A DNA stretch of 15,468 nucleotides from Desulfobacterales bacterium (lineage in GTDB: Bacteria; Desulfobacterota; Desulfobacteria; Desulfobacterales; JAFDCJ01): contig JAOZPY010000023.1 of NCBI GenBank assembly GCA_029932495.1, positions 1 to 15,468 of the forward strand, read 5' to 3'. This document shows positions 1 through 7,757 of this stretch, one piece after another (within the stretch, counting starts at the first letter, position 1; each line of letters opens with the position of its first letter). The notes below the pieces were generated by a model. That model was given only the letters and a program-made list of their open reading frames with translations. It had not been told where the DNA came from and did not search any database. A program made the position numbers and the translations under genes.

Positions 1-731
1 TCCTGGCGCTGGCCGGTGGATACGCAGGCCAGGCAGGCTTCCACTTCGAAGTCCATCAGGGCCTCCAGGCTCGCCTCGCCGCGGGCCATCAGCAATCCTT
101 TTTTAATCATTTTCAGCGAAATGGCCGCGTTGGCGGCGATTTTTTCGGCCATGGCGCCGACTTCGGCTTCCAGCTGTGCAAGGGGCACCGCGCGGTTGAC
201 CAGGCCGATGCGTTCGGCTTCTTTGCCATCGATGTAATCACCGGTAAAAAGCAGCTCCCTGGCTTTGCCGGGTCCGATTAAATCCTGCACCAGTCGGAAG
301 GCGCCCCCGGTGACCGATGAAGTCACCTTTGCTTCCGGAGATCCGATCCGGGCTTCTTCAGCCGCAATCCGGATGTCGCAGGCCAATGCCAGCTCGTAGC
401 CGGAACCGATGGCATATCCGTTGATGGCGGCAATGGTCGGTTTTTCGAAACGCATGATCCTGCGCGAGGCTTCCTGGAGCTGCTCCAGGTAATCGCGGTA
501 GGCCTCCGGACTGCGGTTTTTGGATTCCTTTAAATCCGCCCCCGTTGAAAAAGCCCGGCCTTCCCCGGTGACCACCAATACCTTGACGTCCGGATCATTG
601 CCGGCATCGGTCAGGGCCTGCTGAAAATCAAGCCACAGTTGCTTGTTCATGGCATTGAGAACCCGGGGGCGATTGAGTTTGATGGTCGCAATGCCCCCCT
701 GTTTGGCATATAGAATACATTCGAAATTCAT
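1..731 (-). CDS. Enoyl-CoA hydratase/isomerase (crotonase) family protein, C-terminus cut by window edge
   Basis: Cytoplasmic crotonase-fold enzyme, probably hydrating or isomerising an enoyl-CoA in fatty-acid or aromatic acid breakdown. About 243 codons are visible with no stop before position 1. The frame ends in STGQRQ, which resembles the usual end of the family, so only some 15-20 residues are probably missing. The N-terminus shows the family pattern IATIKLNRPRVLNAM. The CoA/oxyanion-hole segment GRAFSTGADLK lies near residues 62-72. Both catalytic glutamates are present at the family spacing of 20 residues: E113 in GSGYELALACD and E133 in GSPEAKV. The ATG at 731 is preceded by GGAG six bases upstream. 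It lies 46 bp downstream of the SixA-like gene on the same strand, so co-transcription is likely. The fold and hydratase-type glutamates are clear, but the substrate cannot be told from sequence. Confidence 0.93.
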   Translation of the reverse strand, partial: MNFECILYAKQGGIATIKLNRPRVLNAMNKQLWLDFQQALTDAGNDPDVKVLVVTGEGRAFSTGADLKESKNRSPEAYRDYLEQLQEASRRIMRFEKPTIAAINGYAIGSGYELALACDIRIAAEEARIGSPEAKVTSSVTGGAFRLVQDLIGPGKARELLFTGDYIDGKEAERIGLVNRAVPLAQLEAEVGAMAEKIAANAAISLKMIKKGLLMARGEASLEALMDFEVEACLACVSTGQRQ

Positions 732-777
732 CTTTTTCTCCAGTTTGCCGATAATCAATAAAGATATGTATTTTGGG

Positions 778-1239
778 TTAGCCGATTTTTGGCATGAGCG
801 TCCAGACGATTACCCAGGAATCGGTTTGCAGATCCTTGTCCAGGCACACAATGCCGCTGTTCTGGAATCTAAACACCGATGTTTCCGTTGAACCGGTCAC
901 CAGGTAGCCGGTTATACGCTCCATAAACGGCAGGTGGCCGACGAGCATGACACTGGCATCGGGGTCAATCCCGGCGGCAACGACGGTAACATCATCAAGC
1001 GGTTTGAGACCACCGGTCTCTTCCACGCCGTCGGCAGGGTTTAAGGCAGCGGTGAAAATTTCAGCTGTCTGCCGGGCCCTGGTTTTGCCGCTGTGACGAA
1101 TCCGGGTGACTTTGATTCCGTAATCTGCGGCCACCCCGGCAATACGTCGGGTTTCAGCGACGCCGTCGGCGGAAAGTCCCTGGTCAGGATCGACATCCTT
1201 GGGAAGGCTTTTACCGTGCTGCACAAGGTACAGTGCCAT
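778..1239 (-). CDS. SixA-like phosphohistidine phosphatase (histidine phosphatase superfamily)
   Basis: A 153-residue single-domain protein, close to the usual size of the short SixA branch. SixA removes phosphate from histidines of phosphorelay or PTS proteins in the cytoplasm. The N-terminal motif reads LYLVQHGKS, with H8 as the predicted phospho-accepting histidine. LSADGVAETRRIA (about 22-34) and the HSGKTRARQTAE segment (49-60) supply the phosphate-binding arginine. VGHLPFM (100-106) supplies the second active-site histidine, H102. The canonical RHG motif is QHG here, so the first pocket arginine is replaced by glutamine. The ATG at 1239 has a strong AGGAGG-type ribosome site a few bases upstream. 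It is the first gene of a minus-strand pair with the crotonase. The family call is secure. The physiological target is unknown, and no phosphorelay partner is adjacent. Confidence 0.88.
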   Translation of the reverse strand: MALYLVQHGKSLPKDVDPDQGLSADGVAETRRIAGVAADYGIKVTRIRHSGKTRARQTAEIFTAALNPADGVEETGGLKPLDDVTVVAAGIDPDASVMLVGHLPFMERITGYLVTGSTETSVFRFQNSGIVCLDKDLQTDSWVIVWTLMPKIG

Positions 1240-1252
1240 GCGCGAATCCTCC

Positions 1253-1281
1253 TTGAAAATGCGGGCGATTAATTATATATA
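1253..1281 (+). promoter_or_regulatory. Candidate promoter for the DHH phosphoesterase gene
   Basis: TTGAAA at 1253-1258 and TATATA at 1276-1281 are separated by 17 bp. The match is only moderate (5/6 and 4/6). It overlaps the minus-strand -10 candidate, so the two divergent transcripts could compete for this short spacer. Confidence 0.28.
1272..1277 (-). promoter_or_regulatory. Candidate -10 element for the SixA-like gene
   Basis: The minus strand reads TATAAT, a perfect sigma70 -10 hexamer, about 33 bp before the ATG. This would give a leader of roughly 25 nt. No good -35 is visible at 16-18 bp spacing. The surrounding DNA is strongly AT-rich, so a chance match is possible. Confidence 0.35.
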
Positions 1282-1359
1282 AGCTATATTAGCGCTTAGA
1301 TATGCCAATGGTTTTAAAACTTCAATATATTTTTCAAAATTTTTATGACGGAGTGGTTT

Positions 1360-2259
1360 ATGCGGATTATCACCCGGCCGGATTTTGATGGCGTGGTTTG
1401 TGCCGTCCTGCTGTCCGATGCCCTGAAGATAGAAAAACCGGTGAAATGGGCCGAGCCCAACGCCGTGCAAAGGGGTCTGGTGGATATCCGCAAAGGAGAC
1501 ATCGTCGCCAACCTGCCGTATCATGATCGTTGCACGCTCTGGTTCGACCACCATTACACCAACCGTATCTATCGTACCTTTAACGGCGCATTTAAAATCG
1601 CTCCGTCGGCGGCCGGGATTATCTTTGAATATTATCGTGACAGCTTTCAACGCGATTACCGGGAGTTGGTAGCCGCTGCGGATAAAATCGATGCGGCCGA
1701 GCTGACCCTGGATGAAGTGGAACATCCCGAAAAATATGATTATGTGCTGCTGTCGATGACCGTTAGCGACGGTCAGGATCCCAATGAATCTTACTGGAAC
1801 CGGCTGGTGGGGTTGCTGCAAGAATTCGATATCCGGCAGGTCCTGGACGATCCGCAGGTAAAACAGTGCTGCCGGGAGGTGGTCAGGCAAAACAAGGCCT
1901 ATACTGAGGCTCTTAAAACCCATACCCATGTGGATCAGCATGTGGCTGTTACGGATTTTCGCCCGCTGGAAAAAGTGCCTGCCGGCAACCGGTTTCTCGT
2001 CTATTCACTGTTTCCCGAAGCCGTGGTTCAGGTAAAAATCCGCTATGAGGATAAGCAGCGGGAGGTGATTGCGGTTCATGTGGGACACAGTATCTTTAAC
2101 CGTGGCTGCAGGGTCAATGCCGGCCTGCTGCTGGCCGACTTTGGCGGCGGCGGTCATCGCGGTGCGGCTTCCACCCGCTTTGCCGCCGAGCGAGCCGATG
2201 AATACCTTCCCCAGATTCTTGATGCACTGCTGAAAAATCGGAACAATGAAACGGCATGA
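1360..2259 (+). CDS. DHH family phosphoesterase (oligoribonuclease/exopolyphosphatase-like)
   Basis: Cytoplasmic metal-dependent phosphoesterase of the DHH/DHHA1 superfamily, which includes NrnA-type nanoRNases, pAp phosphatases, c-di-AMP phosphodiesterases and exopolyphosphatases. With 299 residues it has the usual length of the stand-alone form. The visible metal-site motifs, in order, are RPDFDG (6-11, motif I aspartates), WFDHH (61-65, the DHH signature) and AADKID (106-111). The C-terminal DHHA1 substrate-binding motif FGGGGHRGAAS lies at 261-271. An in-frame ATG at 1345 exists, but only the ATG at 1360 has a Shine-Dalgarno match (GGAG, six bases upstream), and starting there gives the family-typical MRIITRPDFDG. 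The gene is convergent with the next, with 18 bp between stop codons. The family is certain. The substrate is not predictable from these residues. Confidence 0.9.
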   Translation: MRIITRPDFDGVVCAVLLSDALKIEKPVKWAEPNAVQRGLVDIRKGDIVANLPYHDRCTLWFDHHYTNRIYRTFNGAFKIAPSAAGIIFEYYRDSFQRDYRELVAAADKIDAAELTLDEVEHPEKYDYVLLSMTVSDGQDPNESYWNRLVGLLQEFDIRQVLDDPQVKQCCREVVRQNKAYTEALKTHTHVDQHVAVTDFRPLEKVPAGNRFLVYSLFPEAVVQVKIRYEDKQREVIAVHVGHSIFNRGCRVNAGLLLADFGGGGHRGAASTRFAAERADEYLPQILDALLKNRNNETA

Positions 2260-2282
2260 ATGAAAGCAGGGTGGCTTTCATT
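2259..2282. terminator. Perfect 9-bp hairpin between convergent genes, possible bidirectional terminator
   Basis: AATGAAAGC (2259-2267) and GCTTTCATT (2274-2282) form a perfect 9-bp stem with a 6-nt loop. It spans exactly the gap between the DHH gene stop and the stop of the 833-codon gene. Its position suits a shared terminator, but there is no strong T-run after it on either strand, so efficiency is uncertain. Confidence 0.5.
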
Positions 2283-4779
2283 GTGTTTCGGGATCGGGCA
2301 GATTGACTTCCGTGACCAGCACGGTGACAACGGCGACCAGCCCAAAGACAAAGATCCGCCAGGCGCCGGTAACCACCAGCACGGACCAATGAGCCGGGTG
2401 AACGTAACCCAGCACAGGGGCTCCGGTGGCGCTGAAGATCCCCATTGCCGCCCCGCACAGGGCGGCGCCCGTCACGCGTTTCCAGATCGGTGCCCCACCG
2501 GCGCCCAGGGTAGCTGTAACTGCGCCCAGGGCGGGTACTGCCACAGCTGCAATCCAGATCACATCCAGGCCCGGCAGATGTCCTGCCGACCGGGCATAAA
2601 AGCGGTCGATCATAATAAAAATCCCCGTTCCAACCAGCGCCCCCAGCGCCATGTGCCAGTAACGGTGGGTTTTGGTTGCGCGTAGTTGGCTGCGGGCCTG
2701 CATTCTGCGGCGAATGGTCAGCGGCCAGTTATAAAACAGGTTGAATATTTTGTGCTCCAGCAGGGCACCCCGTTCACCGAACACCGGCACCACGTGCACT
2801 GCCTCGGTGGCCCAGTAGCCGGCCATGAATCTGGCCAGGGCCGGGTAGCGGTAAGTCATCTGGATTGGAAAGGCCAGATACCCGATATACTTGAAAAACC
2901 CCAGGAATACGGCGATGTTGTAATCCTTGAAATTTTTTTCCCGGATGACAAGATACAGCACGTAAAGACCACGGGTCAACGAGCCCGGGGATATCGGTAC
3001 CACCTGAAACAGGGCGATGATCCCCAGGCCGATGCCGTAAGCCTGGGCGCGGGGCATTTCCGGGTGCATGAGCACGTATAAGACGGCCGTCAGTACGGAT
3101 ACCACCTGGGTGACCGGCAGGGTGCACACGTGTACGGCCAGGCTCTTGAGATACTTTTGAATATAGGGCTCCTTGATTTGCGACAGGATGGTGTGGGCAT
3201 CCTCATCGGTGAGCAGGTGGTTGGCCTTTCCCTCGGCGACCATGTCGCGCAGCCACTGCTCGCGCAGGGCATTGTTGAAATACAGGCGCACCGGACGCAG
3301 CAGTATAAAATCCAGCCGTTGTCTGGCGTAGGAAGCGTCCGTTAAAAAACGGTGGATACCCGCCGGCAGCCAGGCCAGCATCCAGTGAGCCCAGCAGCGC
3401 CATAGCTGTTCCGGCAGGCGAAGGGCTTTTTGATCGTCAATTCGGCCGGCACGGTGCCAGTCGATGATTTTTTCGATAAATTTGGCCCGCAAGGCCCGGC
3501 TTAGATAATTGGTGCCGGTCAGCATGCTGCGGTAGTGGGCGCGCCAGAAGGGCTGGCCCCAGATGCGCCGCAAAAAGCGGCCGGCGATGGGGACCAGACC
3601 GAGCACGCCAAACAGCAGGGTCAAGACAGTACTGTTTTTCAGGGTCCGCCGGCAGGAATCGCTGATGAAATTGCGCACCTTCCAACCGGTAACGGCGCTG
3701 TCCAGCATGGTGGACCACAGCCTGCGACTGTATAACAGGCGAAGATGGTTGTGGGTGACATCCGGCACGGAATTGCGGTAAATTCGCTCGCATGATTTCA
3801 GCTCCTCCAGCGCAGCATCCATGCCGTCAAATTTTTCCGGATGGGCGCGGATAAACTGCTTGAGTTGCTGCAGGTTGCCGCGGTCAAATTGCACCAGACT
3901 GGCGCGGGCAATTCCGGTGATAATCAGCCTGAAGTCTCCCGGGCTCATGGGCAAAAAGGGCAGCAGCGCCAGCCCGGCCCGAAAATCAACGGCTGTCAGA
4001 CCTTTGGATGGAAACTCTTCGGTGCTGCTGCGTTTCAGACAGTTGGGCTGGCTTTTCCAGGTGGACCATTCATATTGCCGGGCAAACTCATGGGCACCCA
4101 TGTCATGCAGCAGCGCAACGAAGCGGCGCATGAACTCATACTTGGCCCGGTATTCCGGCGAGCCCAGTTTCCGGACGTCCACTTTGCGGCCTTTAAACCA
4201 GCGTTTGAGCCAGTCCAGGTGGTCATCCACCTCCAGGCGCCAGGTGCGCCCGTCCACCCATTCACTCAATTCCCCGCAGCTTCCCAGACGCTGGTCTACG
4301 AAGGTGGCGTAAATGTCCACCACCGTCGTTTCATCGTCGAAAACAGCTCCGGCAGCCCGCCGGATGAATTTTTGCCACAGGGCACCGGCCCGGCCGGCCG
4401 CTGGATTCACCTGGAGTTGAAAAGGTCCCTGGAAGCCGATCCAGTAAAGCGCATTGCGGAACAGCCGTGAAAAACCGCCCGGGGGAATCAGGACTTTAAC
4501 GGCATAGGTTTGCCCGATCGCAAGATTGTCAATGGTGCCCCCGGCGGATTCAATCTCCAGCAGTTTTACCCGGTAAACCTGTCCGGCAAACCCTCCGCCG
4601 ACAAATTTTTCAATTAGCAGCCGTACCCGAGCCCGGTTGGCGTTTTGCACCCCTGTGATATCATAGACCAGCTCGGTGCCGGCTTCATAACGTTGCAGGT
4701 GCATCGGCCGGTAAATGGTTGTGCGGGCAAACGCATTTTCAAGTTTTCGATAAACGTCAACGCCAGTATCCCGGGTCAT
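2278..4779 (-). CDS. Unrecognised 833-aa protein: atypical kinase-like N-terminal half fused to a multi-spanning membrane half
   Basis: I do not recognise a named family. The N-terminal half looks like a divergent protein-kinase fold. A glycine-rich loop FVGGGFAGQVY lies at 59-69 and a strand with a candidate ATP-binding lysine, YAVKVL, at 92-97 (K95). A hinge-like ELSEWVDGRTW sits at 170-180. WKSQPNCLKR (241-250) resembles a catalytic loop with its conserved asparagine, and AVDFRAG (263-269) resembles the metal-binding DFG. The usual catalytic aspartate five residues before that asparagine is a tryptophan, so this may be a pseudokinase or use other chemistry. Residues about 383-400 and 545 to the end hold several hydrophobic stretches, including near 551-571, 580-613, 621-640, 709-727, 738-760 and 797-823. 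The conserved-looking loops include VPISPGSLTRGLY (594-606) and VPVFGERGALLEH (664-676). No signal peptide is seen. AAGGAA lies seven bases before the ATG at 4779. An active small-molecule or lipid kinase, or a regulatory pseudokinase, would all fit. Confidence 0.85.
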   Translation of the reverse strand: MTRDTGVDVYRKLENAFARTTIYRPMHLQRYEAGTELVYDITGVQNANRARVRLLIEKFVGGGFAGQVYRVKLLEIESAGGTIDNLAIGQTYAVKVLIPPGGFSRLFRNALYWIGFQGPFQLQVNPAAGRAGALWQKFIRRAAGAVFDDETTVVDIYATFVDQRLGSCGELSEWVDGRTWRLEVDDHLDWLKRWFKGRKVDVRKLGSPEYRAKYEFMRRFVALLHDMGAHEFARQYEWSTWKSQPNCLKRSSTEEFPSKGLTAVDFRAGLALLPFLPMSPGDFRLIITGIARASLVQFDRGNLQQLKQFIRAHPEKFDGMDAALEELKSCERIYRNSVPDVTHNHLRLLYSRRLWSTMLDSAVTGWKVRNFISDSCRRTLKNSTVLTLLFGVLGLVPIAGRFLRRIWGQPFWRAHYRSMLTGTNYLSRALRAKFIEKIIDWHRAGRIDDQKALRLPEQLWRCWAHWMLAWLPAGIHRFLTDASYARQRLDFILLRPVRLYFNNALREQWLRDMVAEGKANHLLTDEDAHTILSQIKEPYIQKYLKSLAVHVCTLPVTQVVSVLTAVLYVLMHPEMPRAQAYGIGLGIIALFQVVPISPGSLTRGLYVLYLVIREKNFKDYNIAVFLGFFKYIGYLAFPIQMTYRYPALARFMAGYWATEAVHVVPVFGERGALLEHKIFNLFYNWPLTIRRRMQARSQLRATKTHRYWHMALGALVGTGIFIMIDRFYARSAGHLPGLDVIWIAAVAVPALGAVTATLGAGGAPIWKRVTGAALCGAAMGIFSATGAPVLGYVHPAHWSVLVVTGAWRIFVFGLVAVVTVLVTEVNLPDPETQ

Positions 4780-5104
4780 TAAATCGTTCCTTGTCGTATT
4801 GCAGATAAAAAAATACCGGACCCATCAATTATTTGAATTGCCGATCCAGGTAATTACATGATAGCATAATTTTTTCATAATTTTTAGAATTTATTGGCAG
4901 TTTAGGACGATAAAAAATAAAACTCTCAACACGTGATGGATCTGCCGGAGTGCACTGCGACCCAACATTGGAATCTATCTGAAGCTGATATTGACCATGT
5001 CATGAATAATGGCAAAACAAATGGGTTGTTTCCAAAAAAAGAACACCTTTGTGGCCTCCGTGTAATGAATCTAGTCCTGAAATTGCACCAAACCAGGTTT
5101 AACC
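4780..5104. other. 325-bp divergent intergenic spacer
   Basis: This spacer separates the minus-strand 833-codon gene from the plus-strand EamA gene. The part near 4860-4920 is very AT-rich and carries the only promoter-like element I could support. The part from about 4933 to 5104 is of ordinary composition. An open frame there (from GTG 4933) continues into the EamA gene in a different frame and has no ribosome site, so I do not call it. No RNA gene, strong hairpin or repeat was seen. Confidence 0.6.
4858..4866 (-). promoter_or_regulatory. Candidate extended -10 element for the 833-codon gene
   Basis: The minus strand reads TGCTATCAT: a TGn extension followed by TATCAT, 5/6 to the -10 consensus. 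It sits about 80 bp before the start codon in an AT-rich stretch. No convincing -35 accompanies it, which an extended -10 can tolerate. Confidence 0.35.
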
Positions 5105-6013
5105 ATGCTCAACTTCTTTCTATACGCATCGCCGGCTCTGATTTGGGGTTCCACTTGGCTGGCCATCAAGTTCCAGCTGAGCCAGGTGCCACCAATCCTT
5201 TCGGTGGGCTACCGGTTCTGCCTGGCCGCATCGATCCTTTGCATATACTGTTTGCTGACGAAAAAAAAACTTGTCTTCTCCTTGCGGGATCATGCCTTTA
5301 TGGCCATTCAGGGCTTCAGCCTTTTTGGCCTGGGTTACTGCATGAGCTATCTGGCCATCTCTTACTTGACCAGCGGCCTGGTGGCGGTGGCGTTTTCCAC
5401 TATGCTGATGTGGAATATCCTCAACCTGCGGCTGTTTATGGGCCAGACTGTGGCCTGGCGCGCTTTCTGGGGTGGGATATTGGGCCTGTCCGGCATCTGC
5501 CTGGTGTTCTGGCATGAGCTTGCCAGCCTTACCGCCACCCGGGGGCTGATCGGCCTGATTATTGCGCTTACCGGGGCGTACCTGGCCTCGGTGGGTAATA
5601 TCGTGAGTGCGCGCAACGCCCGGGCGGGCGTGCCGGTCACCCAGGCCAATGTCTTCGGAATGGCTTACGGCAGTCTGCTGACACTGGCCATCCATTTCGT
5701 CAGCGGCGGGCATCTGGTCATGGACTGGTCGGTGAGCTATCTGGCACCGATGCTCTATTTGACCATCTTCGGATCGGTGGTGGCCTTCGGGTGTTATATG
5801 CTGCTCATCGGCCGTATCGGTGCCGAATACGCTGGCTATGTCACCCTTTTGGCGCCGATCATCGCGCTGCTGCTTTCCACCATTTTTGAGGGCTTTTCCT
5901 GGACCGCAAACGCCGCGGTAGGGGTTGCTGTGGTCCTTATCGGCAACCTGTTTATTTTGACTCCCGGCCCAACCCTCATTCGGATATACCGCCGCCTCCA
6001 ATCATGGCAATAA
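5105..6013 (+). CDS. EamA/DMT superfamily transporter
   Basis: Inner-membrane permease of the drug/metabolite transporter superfamily, usually exporting amino acids, metabolites or toxic compounds. The 302 residues are the normal length for a protein of two tandem EamA repeats. Ten hydrophobic segments are evident. Repeat 1 opens with PALIWGSTWLAIKF (10-23), followed by VGYRFCLAA (34-42), characteristic of the family, and ends near 136. Repeat 2 begins near 147 (GLIGLIIALTGAYLASVGNI) and closes with YVTLLAPIIALLLS (245-258). The ATG at 5105 was chosen because it gives the family's N-terminus directly. The only ribosome-site match is a weak AGG seven bases upstream. The gene stands alone, divergent from the 833-codon gene and 229 bp from the next gene. 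A run of nine A occurs at codons 53-55. The substrate cannot be assigned. Confidence 0.9.
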   Translation: MLNFFLYASPALIWGSTWLAIKFQLSQVPPILSVGYRFCLAASILCIYCLLTKKKLVFSLRDHAFMAIQGFSLFGLGYCMSYLAISYLTSGLVAVAFSTMLMWNILNLRLFMGQTVAWRAFWGGILGLSGICLVFWHELASLTATRGLIGLIIALTGAYLASVGNIVSARNARAGVPVTQANVFGMAYGSLLTLAIHFVSGGHLVMDWSVSYLAPMLYLTIFGSVVAFGCYMLLIGRIGAEYAGYVTLLAPIIALLLSTIFEGFSWTANAAVGVAVVLIGNLFILTPGPTLIRIYRRLQSWQ

Positions 6014-6242
6014 TTACCTTAATGCTGCAAAAGTCGGAGGGCTACTGCATGTCAGGAGGAGAGTCCCGGTTTTGTGGCCAGGCCGGCAGACCGGAATGAG
6101 CGTACTTATCACGGTCGGATAAAAAGCAGGCAGCCAGCGGACTGTACACATCCTGTCGCGTTTGGCAGCCTTAACTTTGGACAATCACCGTATTTTATGA
6201 TAATAGCTTTTGAGTCTTAAATCGTCCTGGCCGGGAGGAACA

Positions 6243-7757
6243 ATGAAAAACATTGTGTATGTGGTGTTGTGTTTGATTTGTGTTTTCTACCCACTTGCCG
6301 GAAGGGGAGCCCCGGCACCGGTCAGTGACGCAACCGCCGAATGCCTGGACTGCCATGCTTCCATCCACCCCGGTATTGTTAAAGATTGGCAGCGCAGCCG
6401 CCATGCCCGCTTCAGCCCGGATCAGGCGATGGCCGTCAAAGAACCGGGGCGCCGGGTCACCACCGGCAAGATCCCCGCACAATTGAAAAATGTGGCCGTT
6501 GGCTGTGCCGAATGCCACATGATCAATCCTCAAACCCATGCCGACACCTTCGAGCACAACGGCTATGATATCCACATTGTGGTTACCCCGGCAGACTGTC
6601 GCACCTGTCATCTGCAGGAAACCGATCAATATGCACAAAATCTCATGGCCCATGCCTATGGCAACCTGGCCGACAACGCACTGTACCATCAACTTGAGCA
6701 CAGCATCATTGGAAAAGAAACCAGAAAAGACGGCAAAATAAGCTTTGAGCCGGCAGATGACGATACCCGCGCTGAGGCCTGCTATTACTGCCACGGGACC
6801 CGACTGACAGTCGCCGGCACCCAAATTCGGGACACCGAAATCGCCGGCGAGTTGGAATTTCCTGTTATCAAGGGATGGCCGAACCAGGGCGTGGGACGCA
6901 TCAATCCCGACGGCAGCCTGGGTTCCTGCGCGGCTTGTCACAGCCGGCACAGTTTTTCCATTGAGATGGCCCGCAAACCATATACCTGCAAGAAATGTCA
7001 TGTGGGTCCCGATGTCCCGGCTTTCAGGGTGTATGCCGCCAGCCGGCACGGCAGTATTTTTTCCGCCGGGCACAAATCCTGGAATTTTGAAGCCGTACCC
7101 TGGCGCATCGGTCGTGACTTTACAGCACCCACCTGCGCGACTTGCCACGTCAGCCTGCTGGTCAACGGGCAGGGGGAGGTGATTTCCCAACGAACTCACC
7201 GTATGAACGACCGACTGCCGTGGCGCATCTATGGACTGATTTATGCCCATCCCCATCCACAACAGCCTGATACCACGATCATTCGCAACAAAGACGGCCT
7301 GCCTCTGCCCACGGATCTAGCGGGTGGGTATGCCATGGATTATCTGATTGGAGAAAAGGAGCAGGCCGTACGGCGCAAAAAGATGCAGGCCGTGTGCCTG
7401 AACTGTCATGGTAGCGCCTGGGTGGATGGCCACTGGCAGCGCCTGCAGCACACCATCGACCGTACCAACGCCCGTACCCGGATAGCCACCGGCATCATGG
7501 ACGAGATCTGGCGGCTTGGATTGGCCCGGGGGCCCGGTGACGGCGGCAACCCGTTTGACGAGGCCGTGGAAAAAAAATGGGTGGGCAGCTGGCTGTTTCG
7601 GGCCAACACCGTCCGTTTCGCCTCGGCCATGGCCGGCGGGGGTGATTATGGCGTATTTGCCGGCGGACGATTCCAGCAGGCCGAAGACATTCAGCAGCTC
7701 AACGATTGGCTGCAACTGCACCGGCAGTTAGGGGTGCCGGATAAAGGGAGACATTGA
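6243..7757 (+). CDS. Octaheme cytochrome c, hydroxylamine-oxidoreductase-like (HAO/OCC family)
   Basis: Exported periplasmic multiheme cytochrome of 504 residues. Residues 1-23 are a signal peptide ending near GRGA. Eight CxxCH haem motifs start at C34, C88, C119, C180, C229, C249, C298 and C385. The spacing and connecting sequences match the HAO octaheme fold, notably HNGYDIHIVVTPADC, GRINPDGSLGSCAACHSRH and KKCHVGPD. The fourth motif, CYYCH at 180, should correspond to the catalytic haem 4. A family-like DYGVFAGG lies at 468-475 after the last haem. Relatives oxidise hydroxylamine or reduce nitrite/hydroxylamine to ammonium, and in an anaerobe reductive use or detoxification is the likelier inference. 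A long segment between haems 7 and 8 (about 335-375) looks like an insertion. GGAGG lies four bases before the ATG at 6243. The frame extends upstream to a TTG at 6210, but only the ATG start gives a normal signal peptide. The HD-domain gene follows with no gap. Confidence 0.92.
   Translation: MKNIVYVVLCLICVFYPLAGRGAPAPVSDATAECLDCHASIHPGIVKDWQRSRHARFSPDQAMAVKEPGRRVTTGKIPAQLKNVAVGCAECHMINPQTHADTFEHNGYDIHIVVTPADCRTCHLQETDQYAQNLMAHAYGNLADNALYHQLEHSIIGKETRKDGKISFEPADDDTRAEACYYCHGTRLTVAGTQIRDTEIAGELEFPVIKGWPNQGVGRINPDGSLGSCAACHSRHSFSIEMARKPYTCKKCHVGPDVPAFRVYAASRHGSIFSAGHKSWNFEAVPWRIGRDFTAPTCATCHVSLLVNGQGEVISQRTHRMNDRLPWRIYGLIYAHPHPQQPDTTIIRNKDGLPLPTDLAGGYAMDYLIGEKEQAVRRKKMQAVCLNCHGSAWVDGHWQRLQHTIDRTNARTRIATGIMDEIWRLGLARGPGDGGNPFDEAVEKKWVGSWLFRANTVRFASAMAGGGDYGVFAGGRFQQAEDIQQLNDWLQLHRQLGVPDKGRH

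Noticed and set aside
1345..1347. Upstream ATG as start of the DHH gene
   Set aside because: No Shine-Dalgarno precedes it. The ATG at 1360 has GGAG at good spacing and gives the usual N-terminus.
1273..1941. 222-codon minus-strand frame opposite the DHH gene
   Set aside because: The plus strand has all DHH and DHHA1 motifs and a good ribosome site. The minus frame has no recognisable features.
4933..5517. Plus-strand frame starting at GTG 4933 and overlapping the EamA gene
   Set aside because: No ribosome site, no domain, and most of it lies out of frame inside the EamA coding region.
5120..6001. 293-codon minus-strand frame opposite the EamA gene
   Set aside because: The product is hydrophilic, low-complexity and Q/H/G-rich, typical of the antisense of a membrane protein gene. 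The plus strand gives a clean EamA protein.
6014..6242. Riboswitch, sigma54 promoter or small RNA upstream of the octaheme cytochrome
   Set aside because: No known aptamer core or GG-N10-GC element was found. GATAAT at 6199-6204 lacks a matching -35, so it was not called as a promoter.
6195..7262. Long open frame (355 codons) on the minus strand opposite the octaheme cytochrome
   Set aside because: The plus strand carries eight CxxCH motifs, a signal peptide and a ribosome site. The minus frame has no recognisable domain and is a composition shadow.
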